64,000 bases of DNA, from assembly GCA_015711795.1 (NCBI GenBank), contig JACVJC010000002.1, positions 58,115-122,114 on the forward strand, written 5' to 3'. The stretch comes from Candidatus Geothermocultor quzhuomuensis (GTDB lineage: Bacteria; Actinomycetota; Aquicultoria; Geothermocultorales; Geothermocultoraceae). A program made the position numbers and the translations under genes. The notes under the pieces were generated by a model. The model made no database searches. It was not told the DNA's origin and was given only the letters and a program-made list of their open reading frames with translations. Numbering within the stretch: the first letter of the stretch is position 1; each line of letters begins with the position of its first letter. Below are positions 1 to 10,464 of this stretch, piece by piece.

Positions 1-18
1 CGAGGAGGCTCAAGGATA

Positions 19-909
19 TTGAATCTGTTAGAAAAACTGAAAAAGGGGTTGAGCAAAAGCCGCTATCAAATTAGGGGAAGCATTACTTCTTTAATTAATC
101 GAACGAAAAAAATTTCTGAAGAGACCTGGGGTGATTTAGAGGAAATTCTTGTTCAAGCAGATGTTGGAGTTGAGACAACTTTAAAATTGATTCAATCTTT
201 GCGAGAGAAAAGGGTTTCAAAGGAAAATCTTTTGGCTGAACTAAAAGAAGAAATCCTCAAAGATTTAGATAACCAAAATTCTTTAGAGTTAAAAGAGGGG
301 CTTAATATATTACTGATTGTAGGAGTTAATGGGACAGGGAAAACAACTTCAATTGCCAAAATTAGTTACTTATATAAGAAAAGAGGAAAGAAAGTCATTT
401 TAGCTGCGGCTGATACTTTTAGAGCTGCAGCAATTGAACAGCTAGAGGAATGGGCAAAAAAGATAGAAGTTGACTTGGTGAAACATCAAAGAGGGGGTAG
501 CCCTGCAGCCGTTGTTTATGATGCTGTTGAAGCTGCTTCAAAGAGAGATGCTGACCTTCTTATTATTGATACAGCTGGTCGCCTCCATACTTACTCTCAT
601 TTAATAGAAGAATTAAAGAAAATAAAGCGGGTGATTTTAAAGCTTTCACCCCAAGCTAACTTAAAAATCCTTTTAGTTCTTGATGCTACCTTTGGTGAAA
701 ATGCACTTTCCCAAGCAAAAACCTTCCAAGAAGGATTAGGACTTGATGGAATTATTTTAACTAAAATGGATGGAACAGCCAAAGGTGGAATCGTTATTCC
801 ACTGCGAAAAAAATTAGGCATTCCCATTAATTTTCTTGGGATTGGAGAAAACCTCGAAGATTTGGTTAGTTTTGAAGCCAAAGCCTTTATAGAAGCTCTC
901 TTTTCTTAA
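19..909 (+). CDS. ftsY: Signal recognition particle receptor FtsY (SRP GTPase)
   Basis: G1 loop GVNGTGKTTSIAKI, DTFRAAAIEQL, DTAGRLH, TKMDGTAKGG motifs; TTG start after GAGGAGG. Confidence 0.96.
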   Translation: MNLLEKLKKGLSKSRYQIRGSITSLINRTKKISEETWGDLEEILVQADVGVETTLKLIQSLREKRVSKENLLAELKEEILKDLDNQNSLELKEGLNILLIVGVNGTGKTTSIAKISYLYKKRGKKVILAAADTFRAAAIEQLEEWAKKIEVDLVKHQRGGSPAAVVYDAVEAASKRDADLLIIDTAGRLHTYSHLIEELKKIKRVILKLSPQANLKILLVLDATFGENALSQAKTFQEGLGLDGIILTKMDGTAKGGIVIPLRKKLGIPINFLGIGENLEDLVSFEAKAFIEALFS

Positions 910-3900
910 TCACCTTTTCTAGGTTCTTCTAGAGCTTCACCTTTTTCCATCGATTTCAAGGCTTCAAGAGCGATTAATCGGATTTTCCTTTTTTTGTCTT
1001 TAGTTAATCTTTTAAGACCTTTAATTGCTTCTTCATTCTTAAAATGACTAAGCGCCCAGGCACATGCTGTTCTGACATCCTCACTCTTTGACCATTTTAA
1101 AAGGAATTTTTTTTCAAAAAGAGCTTTTAATAGGACTGGAATTGAGGACTCGTCTCCAATTTTCCCTAAAGTTAAACAAATTTCTATTTGTATAGGTTCG
1201 GGGGATGAATCTAAAAGTTCGTATAAGGAAGGGAGAGATTCTTTTGACTTAAGCTCACCTAGGGCTTTAACAGCCTCGAGGGCAACTGAAATGTTCTTAT
1301 CGTAAATGAAAGGGAGAATGTATTTTGCTTCTTCAGGTTGGGAAATTTTAGTAAATACATGGATAATTTTTTTTCTAATAAAGGGATTTGGGTGAGAGAT
1401 AAGTCTGGAAAAAGCTTCAAGAATTTGGGGGTTGCTAATTGAACTGAGAATGTCAATCAAAGCTATCAAAATTCTGGGAGAAGTTTTCGGAGTTAAAGCT
1501 TTTAAGGCAGGCTCAATAATTTTTTCCCTCATTAAATAAAGAGTTTTAACGATAATTTTATAAATTTCTACATCTTCTTTGGAAAGAAGTTCAATTAAAT
1601 TGGGAGCAGCCTTTTCCCCTAATTTTGCTAAAACAAGAGATGCCCCTTTTTGAGTTTCTTCGTTTCTTGATTTAAGGTCATTAATGAGGATATTGATAGT
1701 TTCGTTTTTAATTTTTTCCATTGCTTGGTTAACGGTTTCTTTTACTCTTTCAGCTTTTGCTTTTTTCTCTAACAACTCAAGAGATCGAGTTGCTTTAGAA
1801 AATTCCCCTCCTTTAATTTCTTGGACAATTTGTTTAGTTAAAATATTGACAAGAGGTGAAAGAACTTCATTTTCTTCTTCCTCTTCGATTATATGGTTCA
1901 AGCGTTCTGCCATTTGAATAAGGATATCCTTTTTCTTTTCCAGAAGCGGGCTTACTTCCTCAATTTTTTGAGCTATATCTTTTCTGTTAGGCGATGGATA
2001 ACTTAATTCATCAAGAAGCTTACTGATAATATTTTGAGTTAAATTTTCCTTCCCTTCTTCAGTTAAAAGTTGTTCAACTATTTTGGGAATTTCCTTTAAT
2101 CTTTCAGGTGTTAAGCTTTTTCTTAAAACTTCTTCTGCTTTTTGAGAAGCAACAAAGGGTGAGGTTTCTGGAGCTTCTTTTAACTGGTAAATTCCTCTTT
2201 TTTGGGCTAAGTCTATTAGCTTGTTCATAATTTTCTCAATTTCACTCTTTTTTATAGGTAATTCAGCTTTCCTCCCCGTCTCTTCGAGGGATCTTGCCAT
2301 TAATTTAGTTATTTTTTCAATTTTGTCATTGGGAAGAGTTGAAAAGATGATATCTTGAAAGCTTTCTTTGCCAGTTGTTTTTTTCAATAAAGAAACGATT
2401 TTTTCAGGGGCAAAAGAAGTGATAGTTTGACTAATTTGTTTATTTAATTTTTCTTGATCCTTAAGGTCAAGAGAGGATTTTAGTTTTTCCATTTTTTCAA
2501 GGATCTCTGCTGCCTTCTCTTCTTGAGATAAAATCTCGGAGAGAAAGAGAGAAAAGGAAGGTGATTGAGAAGGGCTAAGAAGCTGAATTAAGGCTTCTCT
2601 CCCTTCCTCCTCAGCAACTTTACCTTCCAAAACTTCACTTAAAATCTTTTGAAAATCGAGAGGAGAAGGGATAGTTTCAGGTATTTCTAGAGGAGGAATT
2701 TCTTTTGGCTGAATTGAAATTTTTGGTTCCCCTGCCTTGATCATCTCTTTTTCTTCTAGAGTGACATAGATTTTTTCATTTACTTTAATGTGAGTGATGG
2801 AACTTTCTTTAAGCAGAGCTTCTACGCCACCCTTTTCTTTAACAGTGGCAGGATTACTACTTAGCACCTTCAAAAGAGAGATAATTTCTTCTTCTGTTAA
2901 CCCTTTTTTAAAGGTGATACTTTTGATTCCTTGTTCAATAAAAATAGATGTAACAGCGGAAACATAAGTTTTCCCTTTTGCGTCAAGTTCATCTCCTTCT
3001 ACTAAAAGTTCTTTTTCCACTTCGCTCATTGTAAGGGAGCCCCTTTCATTTAAAAGGGGATTTAGGTTTTGTAAAGCTGTTTCAATAGAATCAACGATTA
3101 AGTGACTGGTTGGAGGATAAAGTTTGAGATTGATAAGAGCGGCTCTAAATGAGCGAAGAAATTCAGAAGTTTGCTCCAATTCCTCCCGGCTTAGGGGCTT
3201 TTTTGGTGGTATAACTTCTGGAGTGGGTAAAGAGGGAAGAAGCTGGTTTATCTTCTGCCAGATTTGATTGTGGTAAGAAAGAGCTTTTTCTCGATTATCT
3301 GACTTTGTAAAATGGTAAGCAAGAAAAGGAGCTGCTTCCTCAATCTTAGAAGCATAAAGCGCTTCGATAATTTCTCCAATTTTGTTGTGAAGAAGTTTCT
3401 TCTCTTTTTCTTCAACAATTTCAGAGAGCGCTTTTAATATTTCCTGACTTGTAAAATCAAACCTTTCATCACTTAAAGGTTTTTCTTCTTCAACTAATCC
3501 AATTTTTTTTATCTTATCAACTAGCTCAAGTACTTCGCTTTCACTTTTTTTACCTAATCCTTTAAGTATCTTTAAATCAATTCCTTTGCCTATAATTGAT
3601 GCTTGAACTAATGTTTCTTTAACCTCTTCATCTAATTTCTGGAGTCTTTGCTTAATTACATCTTTCAGGGTTGTTGGAAGTTTGCTTGGTTCAATTGAGC
3701 CAAATAACCAGCGGCCATTTTCAAAATAAATGAGTTTTTCCTCAACTAAAAGGTTAAGAAGCTGTTCAATGAAAAGGGGATTACCAGAAGTAATTTCAAA
3801 GAAAGTTTCGAGAAAGCTAGGCTCCAGGGATATTTGAGGGAAGTTTAATTCAATAATTTCTTTTGTCTTTTCTTTACTTAAGTTTTCAAGTGAAATTTCG

Positions 3901-5078
3901 TCAATAAGCCCTTTTTCTTTAAGCTCTTCTTTTATTTCTAAAAGCTTTTCTCCTTTAAACTCAAAAGGGGTGTAGGTAGCTAGAACAATAAGGGGTGATT
4001 GAAGAAGTGACTGAGCTAGAAGAGGGATTAATTCAAGTGATAACTCATCAGCTAATTGAAAATCGTCAATAGCGAGGAGGGTAGTTCTTTCTGTTGAGAT
4101 CTCTTTAAATGTTTTGATAATAACCTCGGGTAAACTTTCTCCACTTTCTTGAGAAGGGATTGGGAAGGCTAAATCTTTAAGTTCTGGTATTATTTTTAAT
4201 AAATCTTTTCCAAAAAGAGACAATATTTTTTGGGAAGTTTTGCTTTCTTTATTTTGAATAAGATAATTCTTAATAAGCGAGGCAAAGAGGTAGAAAGGTT
4301 CGAGCATTTTTATTTCTTCGCCTGATGTAAATAAGTAGGCAAAGCCCCTCTCTTCAGCTTTTTTGAGGATTTCAGTTAACAACCTTGTTTTACCAACTCC
4401 ATGTTCACCTTTAATTAAAGTGAAATTCCATTTACCTTGTTTAGCTAAATCAAGGAGAGAATTGATTTGAGATATTTGCTCATCTCGACCGACTAATGCT
4501 TTAAAACTAGGAAGAATTGGAGGGGCAACCTCTTTTGGTATTAAGGAAAAGAGAGAGACACGATTTCTTCCCATCTTTTTAGAGGCATAGAGAGCCTTAT
4601 CAGCTGCTTCAATTAAATCTTTTGCCGTTTGAGCGTCATCGGGGAAGGAAGCTAAACCAGCACTTAAAGTAACCTTAAGGTTAAACTGAGGAAGACAAGG
4701 GGTATCCGCAACAATTTGAACAAGTTTATTGAGAATTGGTTGAGCTTCTTCCTTTGATGTTTCTGGAAAAAGGATGGCAAATTCATCGCCAGCGTATCTT
4801 GTTACAATATCTTTATCTCTAACATTTTCTTTTAAAAGTAAGGCAACTTTGCTTAAAACTTCATCACCAGCTAAATGGCCATAAGTGTCATTAATTTCTT
4901 TAAAGTGGTCAACATCAATCATACAAAAAGAGAAGGGATAGTTTTTAGTTTGATTTTTTTTAATTATTTGAGGAAGTTGTTGGAAAAGATACCGCCGATT
5001 GTAAAGGTTAGTTAATTCATCTGTGAGCGCTAAATAGATTAAGCTTTCTGGTGAAGGTTTTAATTCGTTATCTTTCAT
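906..5078 (-). CDS. Large multidomain protein: N-terminal GGDEF diguanylate cyclase domain, AAA/STAND-type ATPase, C-terminal HEAT repeats
   Basis: RYAGDEFAILFPE (GGDEF-family site), P-loop GEHGVGKTRLL, C-terminal HEAT-like alpha repeats (NPQILEAFSRLISHPNPFIRKKIIHVF etc.). Confidence 0.85.
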   Translation of the reverse strand: MKDNELKPSPESLIYLALTDELTNLYNRRYLFQQLPQIIKKNQTKNYPFSFCMIDVDHFKEINDTYGHLAGDEVLSKVALLLKENVRDKDIVTRYAGDEFAILFPETSKEEAQPILNKLVQIVADTPCLPQFNLKVTLSAGLASFPDDAQTAKDLIEAADKALYASKKMGRNRVSLFSLIPKEVAPPILPSFKALVGRDEQISQINSLLDLAKQGKWNFTLIKGEHGVGKTRLLTEILKKAEERGFAYLFTSGEEIKMLEPFYLFASLIKNYLIQNKESKTSQKILSLFGKDLLKIIPELKDLAFPIPSQESGESLPEVIIKTFKEISTERTTLLAIDDFQLADELSLELIPLLAQSLLQSPLIVLATYTPFEFKGEKLLEIKEELKEKGLIDEISLENLSKEKTKEIIELNFPQISLEPSFLETFFEITSGNPLFIEQLLNLLVEEKLIYFENGRWLFGSIEPSKLPTTLKDVIKQRLQKLDEEVKETLVQASIIGKGIDLKILKGLGKKSESEVLELVDKIKKIGLVEEEKPLSDERFDFTSQEILKALSEIVEEKEKKLLHNKIGEIIEALYASKIEEAAPFLAYHFTKSDNREKALSYHNQIWQKINQLLPSLPTPEVIPPKKPLSREELEQTSEFLRSFRAALINLKLYPPTSHLIVDSIETALQNLNPLLNERGSLTMSEVEKELLVEGDELDAKGKTYVSAVTSIFIEQGIKSITFKKGLTEEEIISLLKVLSSNPATVKEKGGVEALLKESSITHIKVNEKIYVTLEEKEMIKAGEPKISIQPKEIPPLEIPETIPSPLDFQKILSEVLEGKVAEEEGREALIQLLSPSQSPSFSLFLSEILSQEEKAAEILEKMEKLKSSLDLKDQEKLNKQISQTITSFAPEKIVSLLKKTTGKESFQDIIFSTLPNDKIEKITKLMARSLEETGRKAELPIKKSEIEKIMNKLIDLAQKRGIYQLKEAPETSPFVASQKAEEVLRKSLTPERLKEIPKIVEQLLTEEGKENLTQNIISKLLDELSYPSPNRKDIAQKIEEVSPLLEKKKDILIQMAERLNHIIEEEEENEVLSPLVNILTKQIVQEIKGGEFSKATRSLELLEKKAKAERVKETVNQAMEKIKNETINILINDLKSRNEETQKGASLVLAKLGEKAAPNLIELLSKEDVEIYKIIVKTLYLMREKIIEPALKALTPKTSPRILIALIDILSSISNPQILEAFSRLISHPNPFIRKKIIHVFTKISQPEEAKYILPFIYDKNISVALEAVKALGELKSKESLPSLYELLDSSPEPIQIEICLTLGKIGDESSIPVLLKALFEKKFLLKWSKSEDVRTACAWALSHFKNEEAIKGLKRLTKDKKRKIRLIALEALKSMEKGEALEEPRKGD

Positions 5079-5438
5079 TTGAATCCCTAATAAATAAAAA
5101 ACTTAGGCTTTAATTTTATAATTGTAATTTATAAATCCTTTTCATAAATCCTCAACCTAGATCATTTTTAAATTCGAATATCGAAATTCTAAATTCCTGC
5201 TTGCAACAGAAAAGCGAAACAAATTTCAAATTTTATTTCCATTCGTATTCCTTCTTTCTCCCTTAATCCTATCTTTTCTTCCACCTTGGCCCAAAAAGCT
5301 TGAGCACTTTTAAAGGTAATTTATGTCAATATAATTATATCAATATTTGAATTGTTCCTCACCTATGATAAGTTATTAGAGGATAGAGAACAAGTAACAG
5401 GTAACAACAAATAACTGCTAATTGTGTTAGTTAGATAG

Positions 5439-6578
5439 GTGGGTAGTGTGAAAGATTTGCCTAGGGCTGTTCAGACATTTATTGAGTTAGTTAAGATTCC
5501 AAGTCCTTCTTTTAGAGAAAAAGATTTTTGTTTTCACCTTAAAAAAATTTTAGAAGAGTTAGGGTTGGAAGTATTTATTGATGATGCCGGAGAAAAGATC
5601 GGTGGCAATTGTGGAAATTTAATTGCTATTTTACCTTCAAATGAGCCATCTTATCCGCCTCTTTTGTTTAATTCTCACTTGGACACAGTTGAGCCATGCG
5701 ATGACATTAAACCAGTAATTGAGGGAGATTTAATTAAAAGTGACGGTAAAACTATCTTAGGAGCGGATGACAAAGTTGGAATTGCAGCTATTATCGAAGC
5801 ATTAAAGAGGGTGATTGAAAATAATTTAAATCATGGGAGGTTAGAATTAGTTTTTACAGTGGGGGAAGAAAAAGGGCTTTTGGGAGCGAAAAATCTTGAC
5901 CTATCGATTTTTCAAGCTCAAGCCGGCTTTGTTCTCGACTCAGAAGGGGAAGTTGGGAAGGTAGTCATTAAGGCTCCTTCACAGGATTATTTCAAAGCTA
6001 CTTTCAAAGGTAAAGCTGCTCATGCAGGCGTTTGCCCAGAAAGCGGCGTAAATTCAATTCAAATTGCTTCTCGAGCAATCTCCAAAATGAAATTGGGTCG
6101 GATTGATTATGAAACGACAGCTAACATTGGTTTAATCAAAGGAGGACTGGCAATTAACATTGTTCCAGAAGAAACTGTGATTGAGGGGGAAGCAAGAAGC
6201 CATAATGAGAGAAAACTAACTTGTCAAATCGAAAAGATGAGAAGAGAAGCTGAGAAAGAAGCTAAAAAAATGGGTGGGGAAGTGAAGGTAGAAGTAACTC
6301 GCCTTTACAATTCCTTTCATCTTGATAAAAAGAGCCTTCCCTTAAGAATTGCCTCAAAAGCCTTGAAGCTACTTGGTGTGAAACCTATATATTTTTCAAC
6401 CGGTGGCGGCTCCGATACCAACATCTTCAATCAAAAAAATATTCCTTGCTTAAGTTTAGGGGTTGGAGCTTCTAATGTTCATACAACTGCAGAAACAACA
6501 ACCATTAGTTCGCTTGAAAAATTAACTGCTCTCATTTTAAAGATAATTGAAGTGAGTAAGGATTTTAAAGATGGCTGA
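5439..6578 (+). CDS. M20-family metallopeptidase (peptidase T-like)
   Basis: NSHLDTVEP, GADDKVGIAAIIEAL, FTVGEEKGLLGA, STGGGSDTNIFN motifs. Confidence 0.88.
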   Translation: MGSVKDLPRAVQTFIELVKIPSPSFREKDFCFHLKKILEELGLEVFIDDAGEKIGGNCGNLIAILPSNEPSYPPLLFNSHLDTVEPCDDIKPVIEGDLIKSDGKTILGADDKVGIAAIIEALKRVIENNLNHGRLELVFTVGEEKGLLGAKNLDLSIFQAQAGFVLDSEGEVGKVVIKAPSQDYFKATFKGKAAHAGVCPESGVNSIQIASRAISKMKLGRIDYETTANIGLIKGGLAINIVPEETVIEGEARSHNERKLTCQIEKMRREAEKEAKKMGGEVKVEVTRLYNSFHLDKKSLPLRIASKALKLLGVKPIYFSTGGGSDTNIFNQKNIPCLSLGVGASNVHTTAETTTISSLEKLTALILKIIEVSKDFKDG

Positions 6579-7674
6579 AGAGAGAATCAATTTTAAAAAA
6601 GGAAAGGTCATTAAGATTATTAAAGCTTATGAGGGACTAACCTTAGTTGAAGTGAAAGTCGATGGACTTAAAAATCAAGCTATTAACTATGAGTATTTAA
6701 CTGGAGCTATTTCACCAGGTGATGAAGTTATTTTAAACACAACCGCACTTGACTTAGGGCTAGGCTCTGGGGGTTTCCATTTCGTTCTTTGGAATACCAG
6801 ATATTCTCGCTTAAGCTTTCCTGCTCCAGGTCATATAATGAAGCTGAGGTATACACCTTTTCAGTTAAAGTGCCTGGCTTTTGAAGAAAGGGAAAGCCCT
6901 TACCATTACGATATAAAAAATAAAGTAAATCTGGAAAAAATGCCCGTTATTATAGGTTCTCTTCATAGTCAACTTCCAGCTATTGCATTAACCTTAAAAA
7001 AACTTCTGCCTAAGTTGAAGATTTCTTATATTATGACTGATGGGGGAGCTTTACCCATTTATTTTAGTGACAATGTTAGGTATTTAAAAGAAAGAGGAGT
7101 AATTGATAAAACTATCACCATTGGAAATGCTTTTGGCGGTGACCTTGAAGCCGTTAATATCTATTCTGGTCTTATCGCAGCTAAAGAAGTGGTTCAGTCT
7201 GATGTTGCAATCGTCATTATGGGTCCAGGTATTTTAGGGACTGGGACAGCCCTAGGTCACACTGGTTTGGAGCAAGGAGAAATTATCAATGCAGTTAATA
7301 TCTTGAAAGGATTTCCCATTGCTGTTCCTCGAATGCATTTTAAGGAAAAACGAAAGAGACATTATGGTATAAGCCATCATACGATAACTTCTCTTTCCCT
7401 TATTGCTTTAACCCCTTGTGTTCTTCCTTTGCCTCAAATTGAGAGAGGTAAAATGGATTATGTTCTTAATCAATTAGAAGAGTCAGGCATTAGCTTGATG
7501 CATAAAATTGAAATTGTTGATGCTTCTATAACTTTATCGGTTTTAAAGGAGGTTCCTCTCAGTTTAAACACTATGGGGCGGGGAATTGATGAAGAACCAG
7601 AATTTTTCATGGCAGCTGGCTCTTCTGCCGTTTACTTAAGGGAAAAGCTAAAAAACAAAGAAAGTGAAAAGTAA
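6571..7674 (+). CDS. DUF3866 family protein
   Basis: Overall pattern (LGSGGFHFVLWN, GPGILGTGTALGHTG) recalled for DUF3866; overlaps the upstream peptidase ORF by 8 nt. Confidence 0.75.
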   Translation: MAEERINFKKGKVIKIIKAYEGLTLVEVKVDGLKNQAINYEYLTGAISPGDEVILNTTALDLGLGSGGFHFVLWNTRYSRLSFPAPGHIMKLRYTPFQLKCLAFEERESPYHYDIKNKVNLEKMPVIIGSLHSQLPAIALTLKKLLPKLKISYIMTDGGALPIYFSDNVRYLKERGVIDKTITIGNAFGGDLEAVNIYSGLIAAKEVVQSDVAIVIMGPGILGTGTALGHTGLEQGEIINAVNILKGFPIAVPRMHFKEKRKRHYGISHHTITSLSLIALTPCVLPLPQIERGKMDYVLNQLEESGISLMHKIEIVDASITLSVLKEVPLSLNTMGRGIDEEPEFFMAAGSSAVYLREKLKNKESEK

Positions 7675-7820
7675 AAGGGGAGTGGAGAGCAGCGAAAAGC
7701 GAGTTGAAAATGATGGGGCTAGCACCTTGCCCAGCTTAGGGATAAGTTTGTCAGAAGGGAGCGAAAAAGTAGGTATCAGATACTCGATGGAGAAAAGGTA
7801 AAGGGTAAAAATTAAAAAGG

Positions 7821-8393
7821 TTGGTGAGTATGGACAAAGTTAAAGGTTATAAAGTGCTCAATTCTGAGCTTAAATATCAAGGAATAGTTCTTAATGTCTT
7901 TCTTGATAAAGTAAAGTTCCCTAATGGTAAGGTATTTTTGAGAGAAGTTGTTAAGCATCGAGGAGCAGTTGGAATTGTTCCCTTAAATTTAAAAAATGAA
8001 GTTATTTTAGTTAGGCAATATCGTCATCCTGTTAGTGAGGAATTATTAGAGATTCCTGCCGGCTTGCTTGATAAAGGCGAATCTCCACTTGATTGTGTTC
8101 GTCGTGAAGTAGAGGAAGAAACTGGCTTTACTTGTTCTCAAATCATTGAAATGGCTAGATTTTATACTACTCCTGGCTGTAGTGATGAGACTTTTTATCT
8201 CTACCTAGGCTTAAATGCTCAAGCTGGTGAGAGAAGACTTGAAGAGGATGAGATAATTGAAGTGGAAACTTATCCCATTAAGAAGGCAATTGAGTTAATT
8301 AATCAAGGGAAAATAAAGGATGGAAAAACAATCATTGGTTTACTAATGGCTTACAACTATCTTCAGCAGAAGGAAGAGATAAGAGATGAATAA
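7821..8393 (+). CDS. NUDIX hydrolase, ADP-ribose pyrophosphatase-like
   Basis: Nudix box GLLDKGESPLDCVRREVEEETGF. Confidence 0.92.
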   Translation: MVSMDKVKGYKVLNSELKYQGIVLNVFLDKVKFPNGKVFLREVVKHRGAVGIVPLNLKNEVILVRQYRHPVSEELLEIPAGLLDKGESPLDCVRREVEEETGFTCSQIIEMARFYTTPGCSDETFYLYLGLNAQAGERRLEEDEIIEVETYPIKKAIELINQGKIKDGKTIIGLLMAYNYLQQKEEIRDE

Positions 8394-9270
8394 GGAGTTT
8401 AGAGAATACTTAAATTATTTGCTTGTTGAAAAAGGGGTTTCTCGAAATACATTTCAATCTTACCAAAGGGATTTATTAGATTATCTCTTATTTTTAAGAA
8501 AGAAAGGCTTATCTCTTAATAAGGCTCAAGATGAGGATTTAATAGCTTTTTTATCTCAAAAGAAATATTCACCCACAACAGCTAGGAGAAAAATCTCTTC
8601 AGTTAAGGGATTTTATCGGTTTTTACTGATGGAGGGAAAAATTACCCAGCTTAATTTAGATTTTTCTTTGCCCAAAATTCCCAAGAAATTACCTGAAGTC
8701 CTTACTATTAGAGAGATAAATAAACTTTTAAATACTCCTCAGGGAGATAGTCCAGTGTCTTTTCGAGACCGCGCTCTTCTTGAGGTTTTATATGGGGCTG
8801 GCTTGAGGGTTTCTGAACTTATTTCCTTAAATCTCGGAGACATTAGTTTGAAAAAGGGCAATTTAAGGTGTTTTGGCAAAGGGGCTAAAGAAAGAATTGT
8901 CCCCTTGGGAAGATATGCTATCCACGCTCTTTCCCATTATTTAGTTCGGGGGAGACCCTTGCTCGTTAAAGGCTTAAGAGAATCAGCTCTCTTTGTTAAT
9001 CAGCGAGGCAAGAGGTTAACCCGTCAGGGATGCTGGTTGATTTTAAAAAAATATGCAAAACAAGCAGGGATAAAGAAAATTCATCCTCATTCTCTTAGAC
9101 ACTCATTTGCTTCTCACTTGCTAGAAGGTGGGGCTGATTTACGCTCTGTTCAAGAGCTTTTAGGCCATTCAAGCATTACCACAACTCAAATCTACACTCA
9201 TCTGAGCAAAGGTAAATTGAGAGAGATTTATGAAGCAGCTCACCCCCGAGCGAGAATGGAGAAAGATTAA
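8386..9270 (+). CDS. xerD: Tyrosine recombinase XerC/XerD family
   Basis: GAGLRVSELISL, HPHSLRHSFASHLLEGGADLRSVQELLGHSSITTTQIYTHL catalytic motifs. Confidence 0.92.
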   Translation: MNKEFREYLNYLLVEKGVSRNTFQSYQRDLLDYLLFLRKKGLSLNKAQDEDLIAFLSQKKYSPTTARRKISSVKGFYRFLLMEGKITQLNLDFSLPKIPKKLPEVLTIREINKLLNTPQGDSPVSFRDRALLEVLYGAGLRVSELISLNLGDISLKKGNLRCFGKGAKERIVPLGRYAIHALSHYLVRGRPLLVKGLRESALFVNQRGKRLTRQGCWLILKKYAKQAGIKKIHPHSLRHSFASHLLEGGADLRSVQELLGHSSITTTQIYTHLSKGKLREIYEAAHPRARMEKD

Positions 9271-9273
9271 CCA

Positions 9274-10464
9274 ATGAGATCTCAACTTTTCAAAAGAGCT
9301 ATTATTATTGTTCTTGATAGTCTTGGCGTTGGTGAGCTACCCGATGCTTATTTGTATGGTGACGAGGGAAGCAATACTTTAGCTAACACAGCAGCGGCTG
9401 TTGGGGGTCTTAATTTACCTAATTTCCAGCGACTTGGACTGGGCAATATCGTTAAGGTTAAGGGTGTCTCTTCAGCTAGCCGGCCCTTGGCTTGTTATGG
9501 AAAAATGGCTGAAAAATCAGCTGGTAAGGATACTACAACTGGACATTGGGAGATGATGGGTCTTTATCTTGAGAAGCCCTTTCCTACTTATCCTAACGGC
9601 TTTCCTCCTCGAATAATTGAAGCTTTTGAAAAGAAAATTAAAACTAAAATTTTAGGTAATAAACCAGCCTCAGGGACGGAAATTATCCAAGAGTTAGGAG
9701 AAGAGCATTTGATAACGGGTTATCCAATTGTTTATACCTCAGCTGATAGTGTCTTCCAAGTTGCAGCACATGAGGAAGTTGTTCCGGTTAAAAAACTTTA
9801 TAGGATTTGCCAAATGGCAAGAGAGATTTTAAAGGGAGAAGATGCAGTAGGAAGGGTTATTGCTCGGCCCTTTATTGGTCAACCTGGCAGTTTTTCTCGA
9901 ACTGAAAGGAGAAAAGACTTTTCTCTTCCTCCACCTTCAAAAACTGCTCTTGATTATGCTCATGAAAATGGTATACCTGTCATGGGTGTTGGGAAAATAG
10001 GACAAATTTTTGTCGGAAGGGGAATCAGTAAAACTTTTCATATTACTAATAACCAGGAAGGGCTTATTAAAACAATCGATTTAATGAAAAAAATTAAGAG
10101 GGGAATCGTTTTTACTAATCTGGTTGATTTCGATATGCTTTGGGGCCATCGAAATGACCCTCAGGCTTATGCTAAAGGCTTGGAAGAAGTTGATAGCTTT
10201 CTTCCTCAAATATTTAATATTTTAAGGCAGGATGATGTTTTGTTCTTCACCGCTGACCATGGTTGCGACCCAACGACTAAAAGTACAGACCACTCTCGTG
10301 AGTATGTTCCTCTTTTAGTTCTAGGCTTGAGAATTCGTCAAGGGGTAAATTTAGGAATCCGTCAAACATTTTCTGATTTAGGAAAGACTTTATCGGAACT
10401 TCTCGGCTTTGAAGCAAAAATCGAGGGGAAAAGCTTTGCTTCAGAGATTTTAAAGCAACCTTAA
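9274..10464 (+). CDS. deoB: Phosphopentomutase
   Basis: [54 protein letters not shown]. Confidence 0.96.
   Translation: MRSQLFKRAIIIVLDSLGVGELPDAYLYGDEGSNTLANTAAAVGGLNLPNFQRLGLGNIVKVKGVSSASRPLACYGKMAEKSAGKDTTTGHWEMMGLYLEKPFPTYPNGFPPRIIEAFEKKIKTKILGNKPASGTEIIQELGEEHLITGYPIVYTSADSVFQVAAHEEVVPVKKLYRICQMAREILKGEDAVGRVIARPFIGQPGSFSRTERRKDFSLPPPSKTALDYAHENGIPVMGVGKIGQIFVGRGISKTFHITNNQEGLIKTIDLMKKIKRGIVFTNLVDFDMLWGHRNDPQAYAKGLEEVDSFLPQIFNILRQDDVLFFTADHGCDPTTKSTDHSREYVPLLVLGLRIRQGVNLGIRQTFSDLGKTLSELLGFEAKIEGKSFASEILKQP

Noticed and set aside
597-881. 94-aa minus-strand ORF
   Set aside because: Antisense to ftsY catalytic region; no motif, composition mirrors the real gene.
1684-1917. 77-aa plus-strand ORF
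   Set aside because: Antisense within the GGDEF-HEAT gene, hydrophobic by codon mirroring only.
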